A stretch of DNA of 47,114 nucleotides from the NCBI GenBank assembly GCA_905233915.1, contig CAJOFM010000016.1, forward strand, positions 1 to 47,114. Reading direction: 5' to 3'. Shown piece after piece: positions 40,223 to 47,114 of this stretch. The DNA is from an uncultured Muribaculaceae bacterium. Lineage in GTDB: Bacteria; Bacteroidota; Bacteroidia; Bacteroidales; Muribaculaceae. Under the pieces are notes generated by a model, which did not search any database, was not told where the DNA came from, and was given only the letters and a program-made list of their open reading frames with translations. Positions within the stretch are counted from its first letter, which is position 1; each line of letters begins with the position of its first letter. The translations under genes and the position numbers were made by a program.

Positions 40223-42055
40223 ATGACCGACGAACTCAAGTTGAAACTCTCGTTGCTCCCCGATGAGCCTGGCGTGTACCGCTACCGCAACCGGGAGGGC
40301 ACGATTATCTACGTGGGTAAGGCCAAAAACTTGAAGCGTCGCGTCAATTCCTATTTCAACCGAGAGCACACATCGGTGCGCACCACCATGCTCGTGCGCA
40401 ACATCGCCGACCTGGAATACACCGTCGTCAACACCGAGGAGGAAGCCCTCGACCTCGAGAATGCCCTCATCAAGGAGTTCCAGCCGCGCTACAACGTGCT
40501 GCTCAAGGACGACAAGAGTTATCCCTGGATATGCGTCTCGGGCGACCTTTATCCGCGCGTCTATATCACCCGCGATGCCCGTTCGCGCGGCGACAAATAC
40601 TACGGGCCTTACCCGCGCGCCGAAGTCGCTAAGGTGCTCATCGACACCATCCGACAGATCTATCCGTTGCGCACCTGCCGCCTAAATGTTTCACGTGAAA
40701 CAATCGAGGCGGGCAAGCACCGCCTGTGCCTGCAGTACCACATCCACCGCTGCGAGGGGTGCTGCCAGGGTCTGGTTTCGGCCGAGCAGTACGGTAGCTA
40801 CATCAGCGAGATACGCCAGATTCTCAACGGCGACACCCACCAACTGATGGACCTGCTCATGGAGCAGATGCAGCAACTGGCCAGCGAACTGCGCTTTGAG
40901 GAGGCCGAGCTGCTCAAGCGCCGCTACAAGCTGCTGGAACACGTCAGGCGCCGCTCGGTCATCGTCAGTCCATCAATCCACAACATCGACGTGTTCGGCC
41001 TGTTGCGTGACGAGGATGCCGCATGGGTCAACTATATGCACGTGCGGGGTGGGGCAGTGGTGCAGTCCTTCACTCTCGAGTACCGTCTCTCGACTCATGA
41101 CGAGACCGATGCCGAGATCATGTCGATGGCCATTGCCGAGATAAGAAAACGCTTTGCCGAGACCTACCAGCGTGACCGCGTCACCGAGGCCACCGTCAAC
41201 GTCATTCCCGACGTTGAGTTTGCCGATTTGACCTTCTCCATTCCCCAGCGGGGTGACAAGAAGAAACTGCTTGACATCGCCGTCAAGAATGCGATACAGC
41301 GACGCACCGACCGCCTGAAGATGATGGAGAAACTCAACCCCGAGCAACGCACCACCCGCACGCTGACCACCATGCAGCGCGACCTGCGCATGACCGTGCT
41401 GCCACGCCACGTCGAGTGCTTTGACAACAGCAACATCGGCGGTTCTAGCCCCGTCGCTTCGTGTGTCGTGTTCCGCAACGCCAAGCCCAGCAAGAAGGAG
41501 TACCGCCATTTCATCATCAAGACCGTGGAGGGCAGCGACGACTTCGCCTCGATGCGAGAGGTTATCACACGCCGCTATAGCCGCCTCGTCGAGGAAGGGC
41601 AGGAACTGCCCCAGTTGCTCATCGTGGATGGCGGCAAGGGGCAGGTCACCTCGGCCATCGAGGCCCTCGACAGCATCGGGCTGCACGGACAAATCACCGT
41701 CGTGGGCATCGCCAAGCGGCTCAACGAGGTCTATTTCCCTGGCGACAGCATCCCCTTGTACATCGACAAGAACAGCGAGACGCTGCATGTCATCCAGCGC
41801 CTGCGTGACGAGGCCCACCGTTTTGCCATCACCTTCCACCGCAAGCAACGCAGCAAGGGACAGGTACACAGCGCCCTTGACGATATCCTAGGCATTGGCC
41901 CCAAGACGCGCACCCTGCTGCTCAAGCACTTCAAGTCGCTCAAGCGCATCAAGGAAGCCAGCGAGCAGGACCTAGCCGCCATCATCGGCCCCGCCAAGGC
42001 CAAAACGCTCATCCAATCCTTTAATAATAAAGAAAGCAACCAAACTGAAGAATAA
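40223..42055 (+). CDS. uvrC: excinuclease ABC subunit C
   Basis: The 610-residue nuclease makes the two incisions in nucleotide excision repair. The GIY-YIG domain (EPGVYRYRNREGTIIYVGKAKNLKRRV) is N-terminal. It is followed by a Cys cluster (CLQYHIHRCEGCC), the UVR motif around residue 210, the RNase-H-like domain with HVECFDNSNIGGSSPVAS and LIVDGGKGQ, and a C-terminal helix-hairpin-helix pair (ILGIGPKTRTLLLKHFKSL). All expected parts are there. The coding sequence contains a parS site at codons for NVSRET, and the stop codon lies in the loop of the terminator. Confidence 0.97.
   Translation: MTDELKLKLSLLPDEPGVYRYRNREGTIIYVGKAKNLKRRVNSYFNREHTSVRTTMLVRNIADLEYTVVNTEEEALDLENALIKEFQPRYNVLLKDDKSYPWICVSGDLYPRVYITRDARSRGDKYYGPYPRAEVAKVLIDTIRQIYPLRTCRLNVSRETIEAGKHRLCLQYHIHRCEGCCQGLVSAEQYGSYISEIRQILNGDTHQLMDLLMEQMQQLASELRFEEAELLKRRYKLLEHVRRRSVIVSPSIHNIDVFGLLRDEDAAWVNYMHVRGGAVVQSFTLEYRLSTHDETDAEIMSMAIAEIRKRFAETYQRDRVTEATVNVIPDVEFADLTFSIPQRGDKKKLLDIAVKNAIQRRTDRLKMMEKLNPEQRTTRTLTTMQRDLRMTVLPRHVECFDNSNIGGSSPVASCVVFRNAKPSKKEYRHFIIKTVEGSDDFASMREVITRRYSRLVEEGQELPQLLIVDGGKGQVTSAIEALDSIGLHGQITVVGIAKRLNEVYFPGDSIPLYIDKNSETLHVIQRLRDEAHRFAITFHRKQRSKGQVHSALDDILGIGPKTRTLLLKHFKSLKRIKEASEQDLAAIIGPAKAKTLIQSFNNKESNQTEE
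40687..40702. promoter_or_regulatory. parS site 2 (ParB-binding), inside uvrC
   Basis: TGTTTCACGTGAAACA is a perfect palindrome and an exact match to the parS consensus. It is embedded in the uvrC reading frame, 1.1 kb from parS site 1. Intragenic parS sites are usual. Confidence 0.92.
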
Positions 42056-42076
42056 CCAGTTTGGTTGCTTTTTATA
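42033..42076. terminator. bidirectional terminator overlapping the uvrC stop codon
   Basis: A perfect 15-bp stem (42033-42047 with 42057-42071, core GCAACCAAACTG) has a 9-nt loop that contains the uvrC TAA. It ends in TTTTTAT on the plus strand. The minus-strand aminopeptidase gene converges and ends 22 bp away; reading that way the stem is followed by TTTATTATT. Confidence 0.9.
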
Positions 42077-42092
42077 CTCAACTATAGCGAGC

Positions 42093-43493
42093 TTAGTTGC
42101 CAGCCATGAAGTCCTCTACATCATTGGGGTGATAGGGGATGCGCTTCTCGCCCAGGAAGCGGCAACCATCGGCAGTGATGAGGATATCGTCCTCGATGCG
42201 GATGCCACCGAAGTCCTTATAGGTCTCCAACATATCGAAGTTGAGGAACTCAGCGCAGTGTCCGCTGGCGCGCCAGTCGTCGATGAGGGCGGGGATGAAA
42301 TAGATGCCCGGCTCGTCGGTGACAACGAAGCCTTCCTGCAGACGGCGTCCCATGCGCAGGCAGTTGGTGCCGAACTGATCCAAGTTGGGCCTTGTCTCCT
42401 CGTCAAAGCCGACATAAATCTGTCCCAGACCTTCCATGTCATGCACGTCCATACCCATCATGTGACCCAGTCCGTGGGGCAGGAACATGGCGTGGGCACC
42501 GGCTGCAACGGCCTCGTCCACATCGCCCTTCATCAGGCCCAATTCCTTGAGGCGTTCAGTCATCTTGCGGCACACGGCCATGTGGACGTCCATATACTTC
42601 ATGCCGGGCTTGGAAATTCCCAGTGCCAGGTCATGGCACTCCTCGACGATGCTATAGATCTCGAGCTGGCGCTGGTCGTACTTGCCACTGACGGGCATCG
42701 TGCGGGTGTTGTCGCTGCAGTAGAACTCCATGGTCTCGGCACCGCAGTCACACAGGGCCAGGCGGCCTGCCTCGAGAGGTGCCATCGACGGGTTACCATG
42801 CATGATCTCGCCATGCTGCGAGAAGATGGTAGCGAAACTTACCTTGGCACCATAGCTCTCGGCGATGCCGTCAACCTGTCCACCGATATATTTCTCGGTC
42901 ACGCCGGGCTTGATGAGGCGCATGGCAGTGGTGTGCATCAGGTAGCCCACCTCGGCTGCGCGCTCCAGTTCAGCGATTTCCTCGGCCGTCTTAACCGAAC
43001 GCATGTTGATGACCGCCATGCGCAGGTCGTGTGAAACAGCCTCGGCCTGCTTGTCGGGATGAATGCCCAGCAGGTCCATGATCTGGATCTTGGTGTCGTG
43101 GCGATAGGGCGGCAGGAAGTGGATGCGGCGGCCCTTGGCCTTGGCCTCGTCACAGATGACCTGCAGCTGCTTCATGGGAGCCGAGTTTGCAACGCCCACC
43201 TGAGCGGCCATGTCGGCAACGCTGTCCACCGAGCCATACCACACGATGTCCTCAATGTCGATGTCATCGCCCACGAGGATTTCCTTATTATTATCGATGT
43301 CGATGACGCCTACCAGGCCGTCGCGCTGCTGGCCAAAGTAGTAGAGGAACGTCGAGTCCTGACGGAAGGGATAATAAGCGTTGTTGGGATAATTACACGG
43401 CGACTCATTGTTGCCAAAGAGTAAAATCACGCCATCGCCCACGAGCTTTTTCAACTCGTTGCGGCGATTGATGTAAGTCTGTTTACTGAACAT
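42093..43493 (-). CDS. pepP: Xaa-Pro aminopeptidase (M24B)
   Basis: The 466-residue metallopeptidase removes N-terminal residues preceding proline. The N-terminal domain (MFSKQTYINRRNELKKLV, GVILLFGNNESPCNYPNN) is that of aminopeptidase P. The C-terminal pita-bread domain has metal ligands in LALCDCGAETMEFYCSDNTRTMPVSG (two Asp), HGLGHMMGMDVHD (His) and TDEPGIYF (Glu), with a final Glu near GGIRIEDDILIT. It is cytoplasmic and of normal length. Upstream there is a 7-bp array (43505-43532) and no clear promoter. Confidence 0.94.
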   Translation of the reverse strand: MFSKQTYINRRNELKKLVGDGVILLFGNNESPCNYPNNAYYPFRQDSTFLYYFGQQRDGLVGVIDIDNNKEILVGDDIDIEDIVWYGSVDSVADMAAQVGVANSAPMKQLQVICDEAKAKGRRIHFLPPYRHDTKIQIMDLLGIHPDKQAEAVSHDLRMAVINMRSVKTAEEIAELERAAEVGYLMHTTAMRLIKPGVTEKYIGGQVDGIAESYGAKVSFATIFSQHGEIMHGNPSMAPLEAGRLALCDCGAETMEFYCSDNTRTMPVSGKYDQRQLEIYSIVEECHDLALGISKPGMKYMDVHMAVCRKMTERLKELGLMKGDVDEAVAAGAHAMFLPHGLGHMMGMDVHDMEGLGQIYVGFDEETRPNLDQFGTNCLRMGRRLQEGFVVTDEPGIYFIPALIDDWRASGHCAEFLNFDMLETYKDFGGIRIEDDILITADGCRFLGEKRIPYHPNDVEDFMAGN

Positions 43494-43504
43494 GTTTTTT
43501 TATA

Positions 43505-43532
43505 GTTTAAAGGTTAAAGTTTACGGTTAGAG
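43505..43532. repeat. 7-bp array upstream of the aminopeptidase gene
   Basis: Four direct heptamers, GTTTAAA, GGTTAAA, GTTTACG and GTTAGAG, end 12 bp before the start codon of the aminopeptidase gene (read on the minus strand) and about 15 bp from the end of the DUF2807 gene. Confidence 0.65.
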
Positions 43533-43546
43533 ATGCTTGCTCATCA

Positions 43547-44254
43547 TTATTCCATGGGAATGGCCTTGATGGTACCAAGTTTACGCACAGTGACCTTCTC
43601 GGGCTTACCCTTGTAATAGACCTTGCCCGTGCCGCTACCGCTCACCTTTAGAGGACCGCCCAGAACGTTACAGCCTATCGAGCCTGTGCCCATGATGCGG
43701 CACGTCACTGCAACGGCATCCACCTTGTCGGCTTGGATTTCACCCGTGCCTATTAGCCTGATTTCCAGATTATCACAGGATCCATCGGCAATAATCTTGC
43801 CCTTTCCGCTCAAGATCTGCAGCTCGAGTTTGGAGGCACGCACACCACGCACGAGAACTTTGCCATTGTCGGTCAAGCGCACCTTAAACGCCTTCAACGG
43901 CGGCAATCCGGAGACGCGCATCGTGCTGTCTCCGCTGTTCTCGGCCTCATCGAGCGTCGAGGAATAGATGATGATATTGGGCAGGCCACCCTGACGCTCA
44001 AAGACATCATCGACCTGGATGGTGAGTTGTCCTTTCTCCGAGAGGCTGAACATCAAGTGGTCAACAACCTGCTTGGTGCCGTAAATGACGGCAAGGCCAG
44101 CCGAGTCGGCGTTGCAGCGGTAATCCACATTGACGTCGTCGAGCAAGGCAAGACGGGTGAAATTACCCACCTTAATCTCGTGGCGCGACACTTGGGCTCC
44201 AGCCATGAGCGACAAAGCGATGACACATGTGATGCTAATCAATCCTCGTTTCAT
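43547..44254 (-). CDS. DUF2807 (head GIN domain) exported protein
   Basis: The start at ATG 44254 gives 235 residues with a signal peptide (MKRGLISITCVIALSLMAGAQ); the longer ORF start would lie inside dus and spoil the signal. The mature part is a parallel beta-helix-like repeat domain with FTRLALLDDVNVDYRC, KVRLTDNGKVLVRGV, LEIRLIGTGEIQADKV and LKVSGSGTGKVYYKG, the pattern of DUF2807 proteins. Function is unknown; they are periplasmic or surface-bound. The start codon overlaps the end of the dus gene by 20 bp, so the two are co-transcribed. Confidence 0.85.
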   Translation of the reverse strand: MKRGLISITCVIALSLMAGAQVSRHEIKVGNFTRLALLDDVNVDYRCNADSAGLAVIYGTKQVVDHLMFSLSEKGQLTIQVDDVFERQGGLPNIIIYSSTLDEAENSGDSTMRVSGLPPLKAFKVRLTDNGKVLVRGVRASKLELQILSGKGKIIADGSCDNLEIRLIGTGEIQADKVDAVAVTCRIMGTGSIGCNVLGGPLKVSGSGTGKVYYKGKPEKVTVRKLGTIKAIPME

Positions 44255-45260
44255 GTTCTTCCTCGATTTGGTTTTCAACGTTAGGGAGTATATCGTTTTC
44301 GATGTGGTCCAGGATGGCGTCAAGCTCGGCACGCGTGTTGGCCTGCAGCATGGCTATGCGGGTGGGACGGAAGTTGCGGATACCCTTAAATAGCGGCGTG
44401 GCGGCCAGGTGGCGGCGTATGTGCAGGATACCGCGGTACTCATCGATGCGGTCGATGCTCTCGTCGATCTGGCGCCGCACGAGTGCCATCTTCTCGGCAT
44501 TAGAAATCACGGGTATCTCGCCCGTAAGCAGGTATTGCTTCATCTCGCGGAAAATCCACGGCGCGCCGATGCTGGCACGGCCCACCATCACACCGTCAAC
44601 GCCATAACGGTCATAGCACTCCTTCAATCGCTGGGGCGTTGTCACGTCGCCGTTGCCGATGATGGGGATGGTCATGCGCGGGTTGTTCTTCACCTCGCCG
44701 ATAAGGGTCCAGTCGGCCTCGCCGGTGTAAATCTGGGAGCGTGTGCGTCCGTGGATGGTGAGTGCGGCGATGCCACAGTCCTGCAGCTGCTCGGCCAACT
44801 CAACAATAATCTTGTGGTCGTGGTCCCAACCCAGGCGGGTCTTTACCGTCACGGGCAGGTCAACGGCCTTGACTACGGCACGGGTGATTTCGAGCAGCAG
44901 CGGCACATTACGCAACATGCCCGCACCCGAGCCCTTGCCCGCAATCTTTTTCACCGGGCAGCCCCAATTGATGTCAATGAAGTCGGGCTTGGCAGTGGCA
45001 GCAATGCGTGCCGCCTCAACCATCGGCTCCAACTCACGGCCATAAATCTGGATGGCCGCGGGACGCTCACCAGGAGCTATGGCCATCTTCTGGAACGAAC
45101 GCTCAATGCTCCGAATCAGCGCGTCGGCACTGACGAACTCGGTATAGACCATGTCGGCACCCTGCTCACGGCAGATGAGCCTGAACGACTGGTCGGTGAC
45201 ATCCTCCATGGGTGCCAGCATCACGGGGCGCTCGCCCAAATCTATGTTCCCGATTTTCAT
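44235..45260 (-). CDS. dusB: tRNA-dihydrouridine synthase
   Basis: The 341-residue FMN enzyme reduces uridine in tRNA to dihydrouridine. The TIM-barrel start VMLAPMEDVTDQSFRLICREQGADMVYTEF is present, as are the catalytic-Cys motif DINWGCPVKKIAGKGSGAGML, KTRLGWDH, TIHGRTRSQIYTG and NGDVTTPQRLKECYD, and the helical C-terminal domain. It fits the DusB subfamily best. The last residues are acidic. Downstream the DUF2807 gene overlaps it. Upstream begins a 465-bp non-coding stretch. Confidence 0.94.
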   Translation of the reverse strand: MKIGNIDLGERPVMLAPMEDVTDQSFRLICREQGADMVYTEFVSADALIRSIERSFQKMAIAPGERPAAIQIYGRELEPMVEAARIAATAKPDFIDINWGCPVKKIAGKGSGAGMLRNVPLLLEITRAVVKAVDLPVTVKTRLGWDHDHKIIVELAEQLQDCGIAALTIHGRTRSQIYTGEADWTLIGEVKNNPRMTIPIIGNGDVTTPQRLKECYDRYGVDGVMVGRASIGAPWIFREMKQYLLTGEIPVISNAEKMALVRRQIDESIDRIDEYRGILHIRRHLAATPLFKGIRNFRPTRIAMLQANTRAELDAILDHIENDILPNVENQIEEEHETRID

Positions 45261-45386
45261 TGTGTGGTAGGCGGACTGGTTTGTTTTGATAGTGCGAAAT
45301 TACGACAAATTACCCAACTGGACAAAATCTTAACGCATTTTAGGACATTTCAATATGTATTTGTCTAATCTTAATGGACAACAAAA

Positions 45387-45600
45387 CTCGAAGAGATTGA
45401 TGGCTCGAAGAGCCAGCTTCAATCATGAACACCATGCAAGTGGGTCGTAGACCCACGCAGCTTGGTGCTACAATGCTAACTAACAAGTGCGTCGAAGACG
45501 AACTTTATCGCAATCATCACCAAGCTGCGCCCGCCTACGTCGGGCTTGCATGGTGTTATATATTGAAATCGGGTCATCGACCCTCTCGCCTCTTCGAGGC
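45387..45600. repeat. array of triloop hairpins inside a nested inverted repeat
   Basis: Outer arms 45428-45467 and 45518-45557 are inverted repeats of 40 bp. They are perfect in the 13 and 12 end bases (AACACCATGCAAG, CGCAGCTTGGTG) and differ only in the middle 15, each of which is itself a hairpin. Small hairpins with 3-nt loops closed by TC/GA stand at 45387-45395 (CTC-GAA-GAG), 45402-45414 (GGCTC-GAA-GAGCC), 45440-45456 (GTGGGTC-GTA-GACCCAC), 45490-45500 (CGTC-GAA-GACG), 45571-45583 (GGGTC-ATC-GACCC) and 45588-45600 (GCCTC-TTC-GAGGC). The core is TCGWWGA. No credible gene lies here; the rest of 45261-45725 is AT-rich with a promoter. Confidence 0.85.
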
Positions 45601-45692
45601 TAATTTCAAAACAATTATTCACAACCGTCAAGTTTTTACGATGTTTTTTTAAGGATTATGTGATGACATGCCACCTATTCGGGATTTGTTTG

Positions 45693-45700
45693 TAATTTTG
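45693..45700 (+). promoter_or_regulatory. -7 box of the RNA methyltransferase gene
   Basis: TAATTTTG at 45693-45700 matches TAnnTTTG. The start ATG (45726) follows after 25 bp. A -33 TTTG is not visible at the right distance. Confidence 0.5.
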
Positions 45701-45725
45701 TGCAGAGGTTAAAAACTGATTGCTT

Positions 45726-46256
45726 ATGTCACTGAAGAAGTCGATGCTGGAGCTGCACCGCTTGGGTGTGGAGGAATATAAAGAGGTGGAGAAGCTGCCC
45801 GTAACGGTGGTGCTCGACAACGTGCGCAGCGAGATGAACGTGGGATCGGTGTTCCGCACTGCCGACGCTTTCCTGATCGAGCGCATCTGCCTGTGCGGCA
45901 TCACGCCGCAGCCGCCCAAGCCAGAGATCCACAAGACGGCCCTGGGTGCCGAGGACTCAGTCGCATGGCAGTATTACCCCAATACCCTCGCCGCCGTAGA
46001 GCAGCTCAAGGCCGACGGCTACACCATCTGCTCGATCGAGCAGGTGCATGACAGCGTGAGCCTGGAGCAGTATCGTGCCCAGGCTGGCAGCAAGGTAGCA
46101 ATTGTGCTGGGCAACGAGGTCAAGGGGGTGGGGCAGGACGTTGTGGATGCCAGCGACGTGTGCATCGAGATTCCGCAGCACGGCACCAAGCACTCATTGA
46201 ACATCTCGTGCTGCGCAGCCATCGTCATGTGGCACTTCTTCCAATTCACAGTTTAG
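45726..46256 (+). CDS. TrmH/SpoU-family RNA 2'-O-methyltransferase
   Basis: The start ATG 45726 gives 176 residues (an in-frame TTG two codons upstream is less likely). The SPOUT fold is shown by motif 1 VVLDNVRSEMNVGSVFRTADAF, motif 2 AIVLGNEVKGVGQDVVDASDVCIEIPQHG and motif 3 HSLNISCCAAIVMWHF. It lacks the N-terminal substrate-binding domain of larger TrmH proteins. It would methylate a ribose 2'-OH in tRNA or rRNA using SAM; the exact nucleotide is not predictable. Its own -7 box lies 25 bp upstream; the gene stands alone. Confidence 0.92.
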   Translation: MSLKKSMLELHRLGVEEYKEVEKLPVTVVLDNVRSEMNVGSVFRTADAFLIERICLCGITPQPPKPEIHKTALGAEDSVAWQYYPNTLAAVEQLKADGYTICSIEQVHDSVSLEQYRAQAGSKVAIVLGNEVKGVGQDVVDASDVCIEIPQHGTKHSLNISCCAAIVMWHFFQFTV

Positions 46257-46590
46257 GACACAAAATGTGACGTTTTTTGGAGGTGGGGGAGAAACGAGAA
46301 AAAGTTATTAACAAGCAGCAAAACCGCCTAAAAATAGGCAGGGCAGTGGCCAAGACACATAAAAACGGCAAGAATTTAGTTAAAAACAGAATGTTAAAAG
46401 GTGTTGTTTTTAACATTTGATTTAAGCATTGGCGACTTTAGTTAAAAAAACTGAAGACACCCCATAAATCAGCTATTATTCAATCGGTTGCAATGCTTTG
46501 TGCATGATGATTGCTATTTCTTTGCAAAATTTTTCCAAATACCCCAAAAAGATAGAAATGAAGGGCATTTAGTTAAAATCTTCCATTTAT

Positions 46591-46622
46591 TTTGCCCATT
46601 TCACAAACATTGACTATTTTTG
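46591..46622 (+). promoter_or_regulatory. promoter of the third susC
   Basis: TTTG (46591-46594) and TATTTTTG (46615-46622) are separated by exactly 20 bp, a full match to the Bacteroidota consensus. The leader is about 110 nt. Confidence 0.75.
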
Positions 46623-46648
46623 CGTACTTGTAAAATTCGATAGCGGCT

Positions 46649-46690
46649 ATGAAAAAGCACCATCGAGACCTTACAGTAACTGGTGAGTAA
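46649..46690 (+). other. upstream short ORF, MKKHHRDLTVTGE
   Basis: A 13-residue ORF lies between the mapped promoter and the third susC, ending TAA 50 nt before its start codon. Its base composition is GC-richer than the flanks. It is the third such ORF found before a susC in this window. Confidence 0.35.
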
Positions 46691-46740
46691 ACTACACATC
46701 TTTTTAACTAATGTATTAATTAATAAACATCACTATTTTA

Positions 46741-47114
46741 TGAAGAAGCTATTTATGCTGCTGATAGCCATCTGTGCTATCTCTCTGGGCATGAGTGCCC
46801 AGCAAGTAGTGAGGGGCCAAGTTACCGATCCCAACGGCGAACCGCTGATTGGTGCTACGGTACAGCCCGTTGGCGGAGGAAACGGCGCAGCCACCGATGT
46901 AAACGGTGAGTTCTCGCTGAATCTTCCTTACAACGTGAAGACCCTCAAGGTTTCGTACGTGGGTTACAAGACCCAAGAACTTCCCGTTCAGCCTAACATG
47001 GCCATTACGCTCAGCGACAGTGGCACCGCTCTGGACGAGGTGATGGTAGTTGCCTATGGTACTGCCAAGAAGACCTCCTACACCGGTTCGGCCGAGGCTG
47101 TGACCAACAAGAAA
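46741..47114 (+). CDS. SusC/RagA TonB-dependent transporter, N-terminal part only
   Basis: The gene starts at ATG 46741 and is cut by the window end after 124 codons. Visible are a signal peptide (MKKLFMLLIAICAISLGMSAQ), the carboxypeptidase-regulatory-like domain (VVRGQVTDPNGEPLIGATV, ATDVNGEFSLNLPYNVKTLKVSYVGYKTQEL) and the TonB box region (ALDEVMVVAYGTAKKTSYTG). This is the usual N-terminus of SusC proteins. The signal peptide differs from those of the two SusC proteins at 23.8 and 28.3 kb. Whether it also has an OmpA tail cannot be seen here. Confidence 0.93.

Larger units (their letters stand above)
46257..46740. other. 484-bp AT-rich gap before the third susC
   Basis: No protein-sized gene is visible. 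It contains a weak A/T hairpin (ATGTTAAAA at 46391-46399 with TTTTAACAT at 46408-46416), a strong promoter (46591-46622) and a 13-residue leader ORF (46649-46690). Otherwise nothing is recognised. Confidence 0.6.

Noticed and set aside
45425..45652. 75-codon ORF across the hairpin array
   Set aside because: It is formed by the palindromic repeats and has no start signal or family resemblance.

Overview
The window is a 47 kb chromosomal segment of a fairly GC-rich member of the Bacteroidota, most likely a gut Bacteroidales of the Muribaculaceae or Prevotellaceae type. The evidence is the SusC/SusD outer-membrane pairs, the PorW/SprE- and PorX-like genes, the DUF2795 and TGS-nucleoside-kinase genes, and many promoters with the Bacteroidota -7 box TAnnTTTG. 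Four of these have a TTTG-like -33 box 20 bp upstream. I see no tRNA, rRNA, CRISPR array, transposase or phage gene.

Layout: (1) 1-4.4 kb holds DUF2795, a cob(I)alamin adenosyltransferase, obg diverging from lgt, a repeat-rich gap and a lipoprotein. (2) 4.4-14.7 kb holds an MscS channel diverging from a small membrane protein, then a same-strand series of a PorW/SprE-like TPR lipoprotein with a very long charged tail, porX, tsaE, birA and a LOG-family protein. (3) 14.7-21.8 kb holds a 26-bp perfect inverted repeat, a membrane TPR-HTH regulator diverging from a lipoprotein, two tandem paralogous nucleoside kinases and an MBL-fold hydrolase. (4) 21.9-34.0 kb holds two divergent susC-susD pairs. 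Both SusC proteins carry a C-terminal coiled coil plus OmpA-like domain after the barrel. (5) 34.0-46.3 kb is mostly housekeeping: a glycosyltransferase, an NfeD/SPFH pair, ybeY-mnmG, apt, uvrC, an aminopeptidase, dus with a DUF2807 gene, and an rRNA/tRNA methyltransferase. (6) At 46.7 kb a third SusC gene starts and runs off the window.

The main observations are these. Two SusC proteins of different subfamilies share an almost identical coiled-coil/OmpA tail, which could tie TonB-dependent transporters to the cell wall. Two exact parS (ParB-binding) sites at 39.6 and 40.7 kb place this segment in the origin-proximal domain. A nested array of triloop hairpins sharing a TCGWWGA-type core lies at 45.4-45.6 kb. 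A set of intergenic arrays has a strict 7-bp period but different unit sequences, and one runs into a start codon. Short ORFs of 11-13 codons stand upstream of all three susC genes. No glycoside hydrolase or dedicated regulator accompanies the susCD pairs, so their substrates cannot be read from context.
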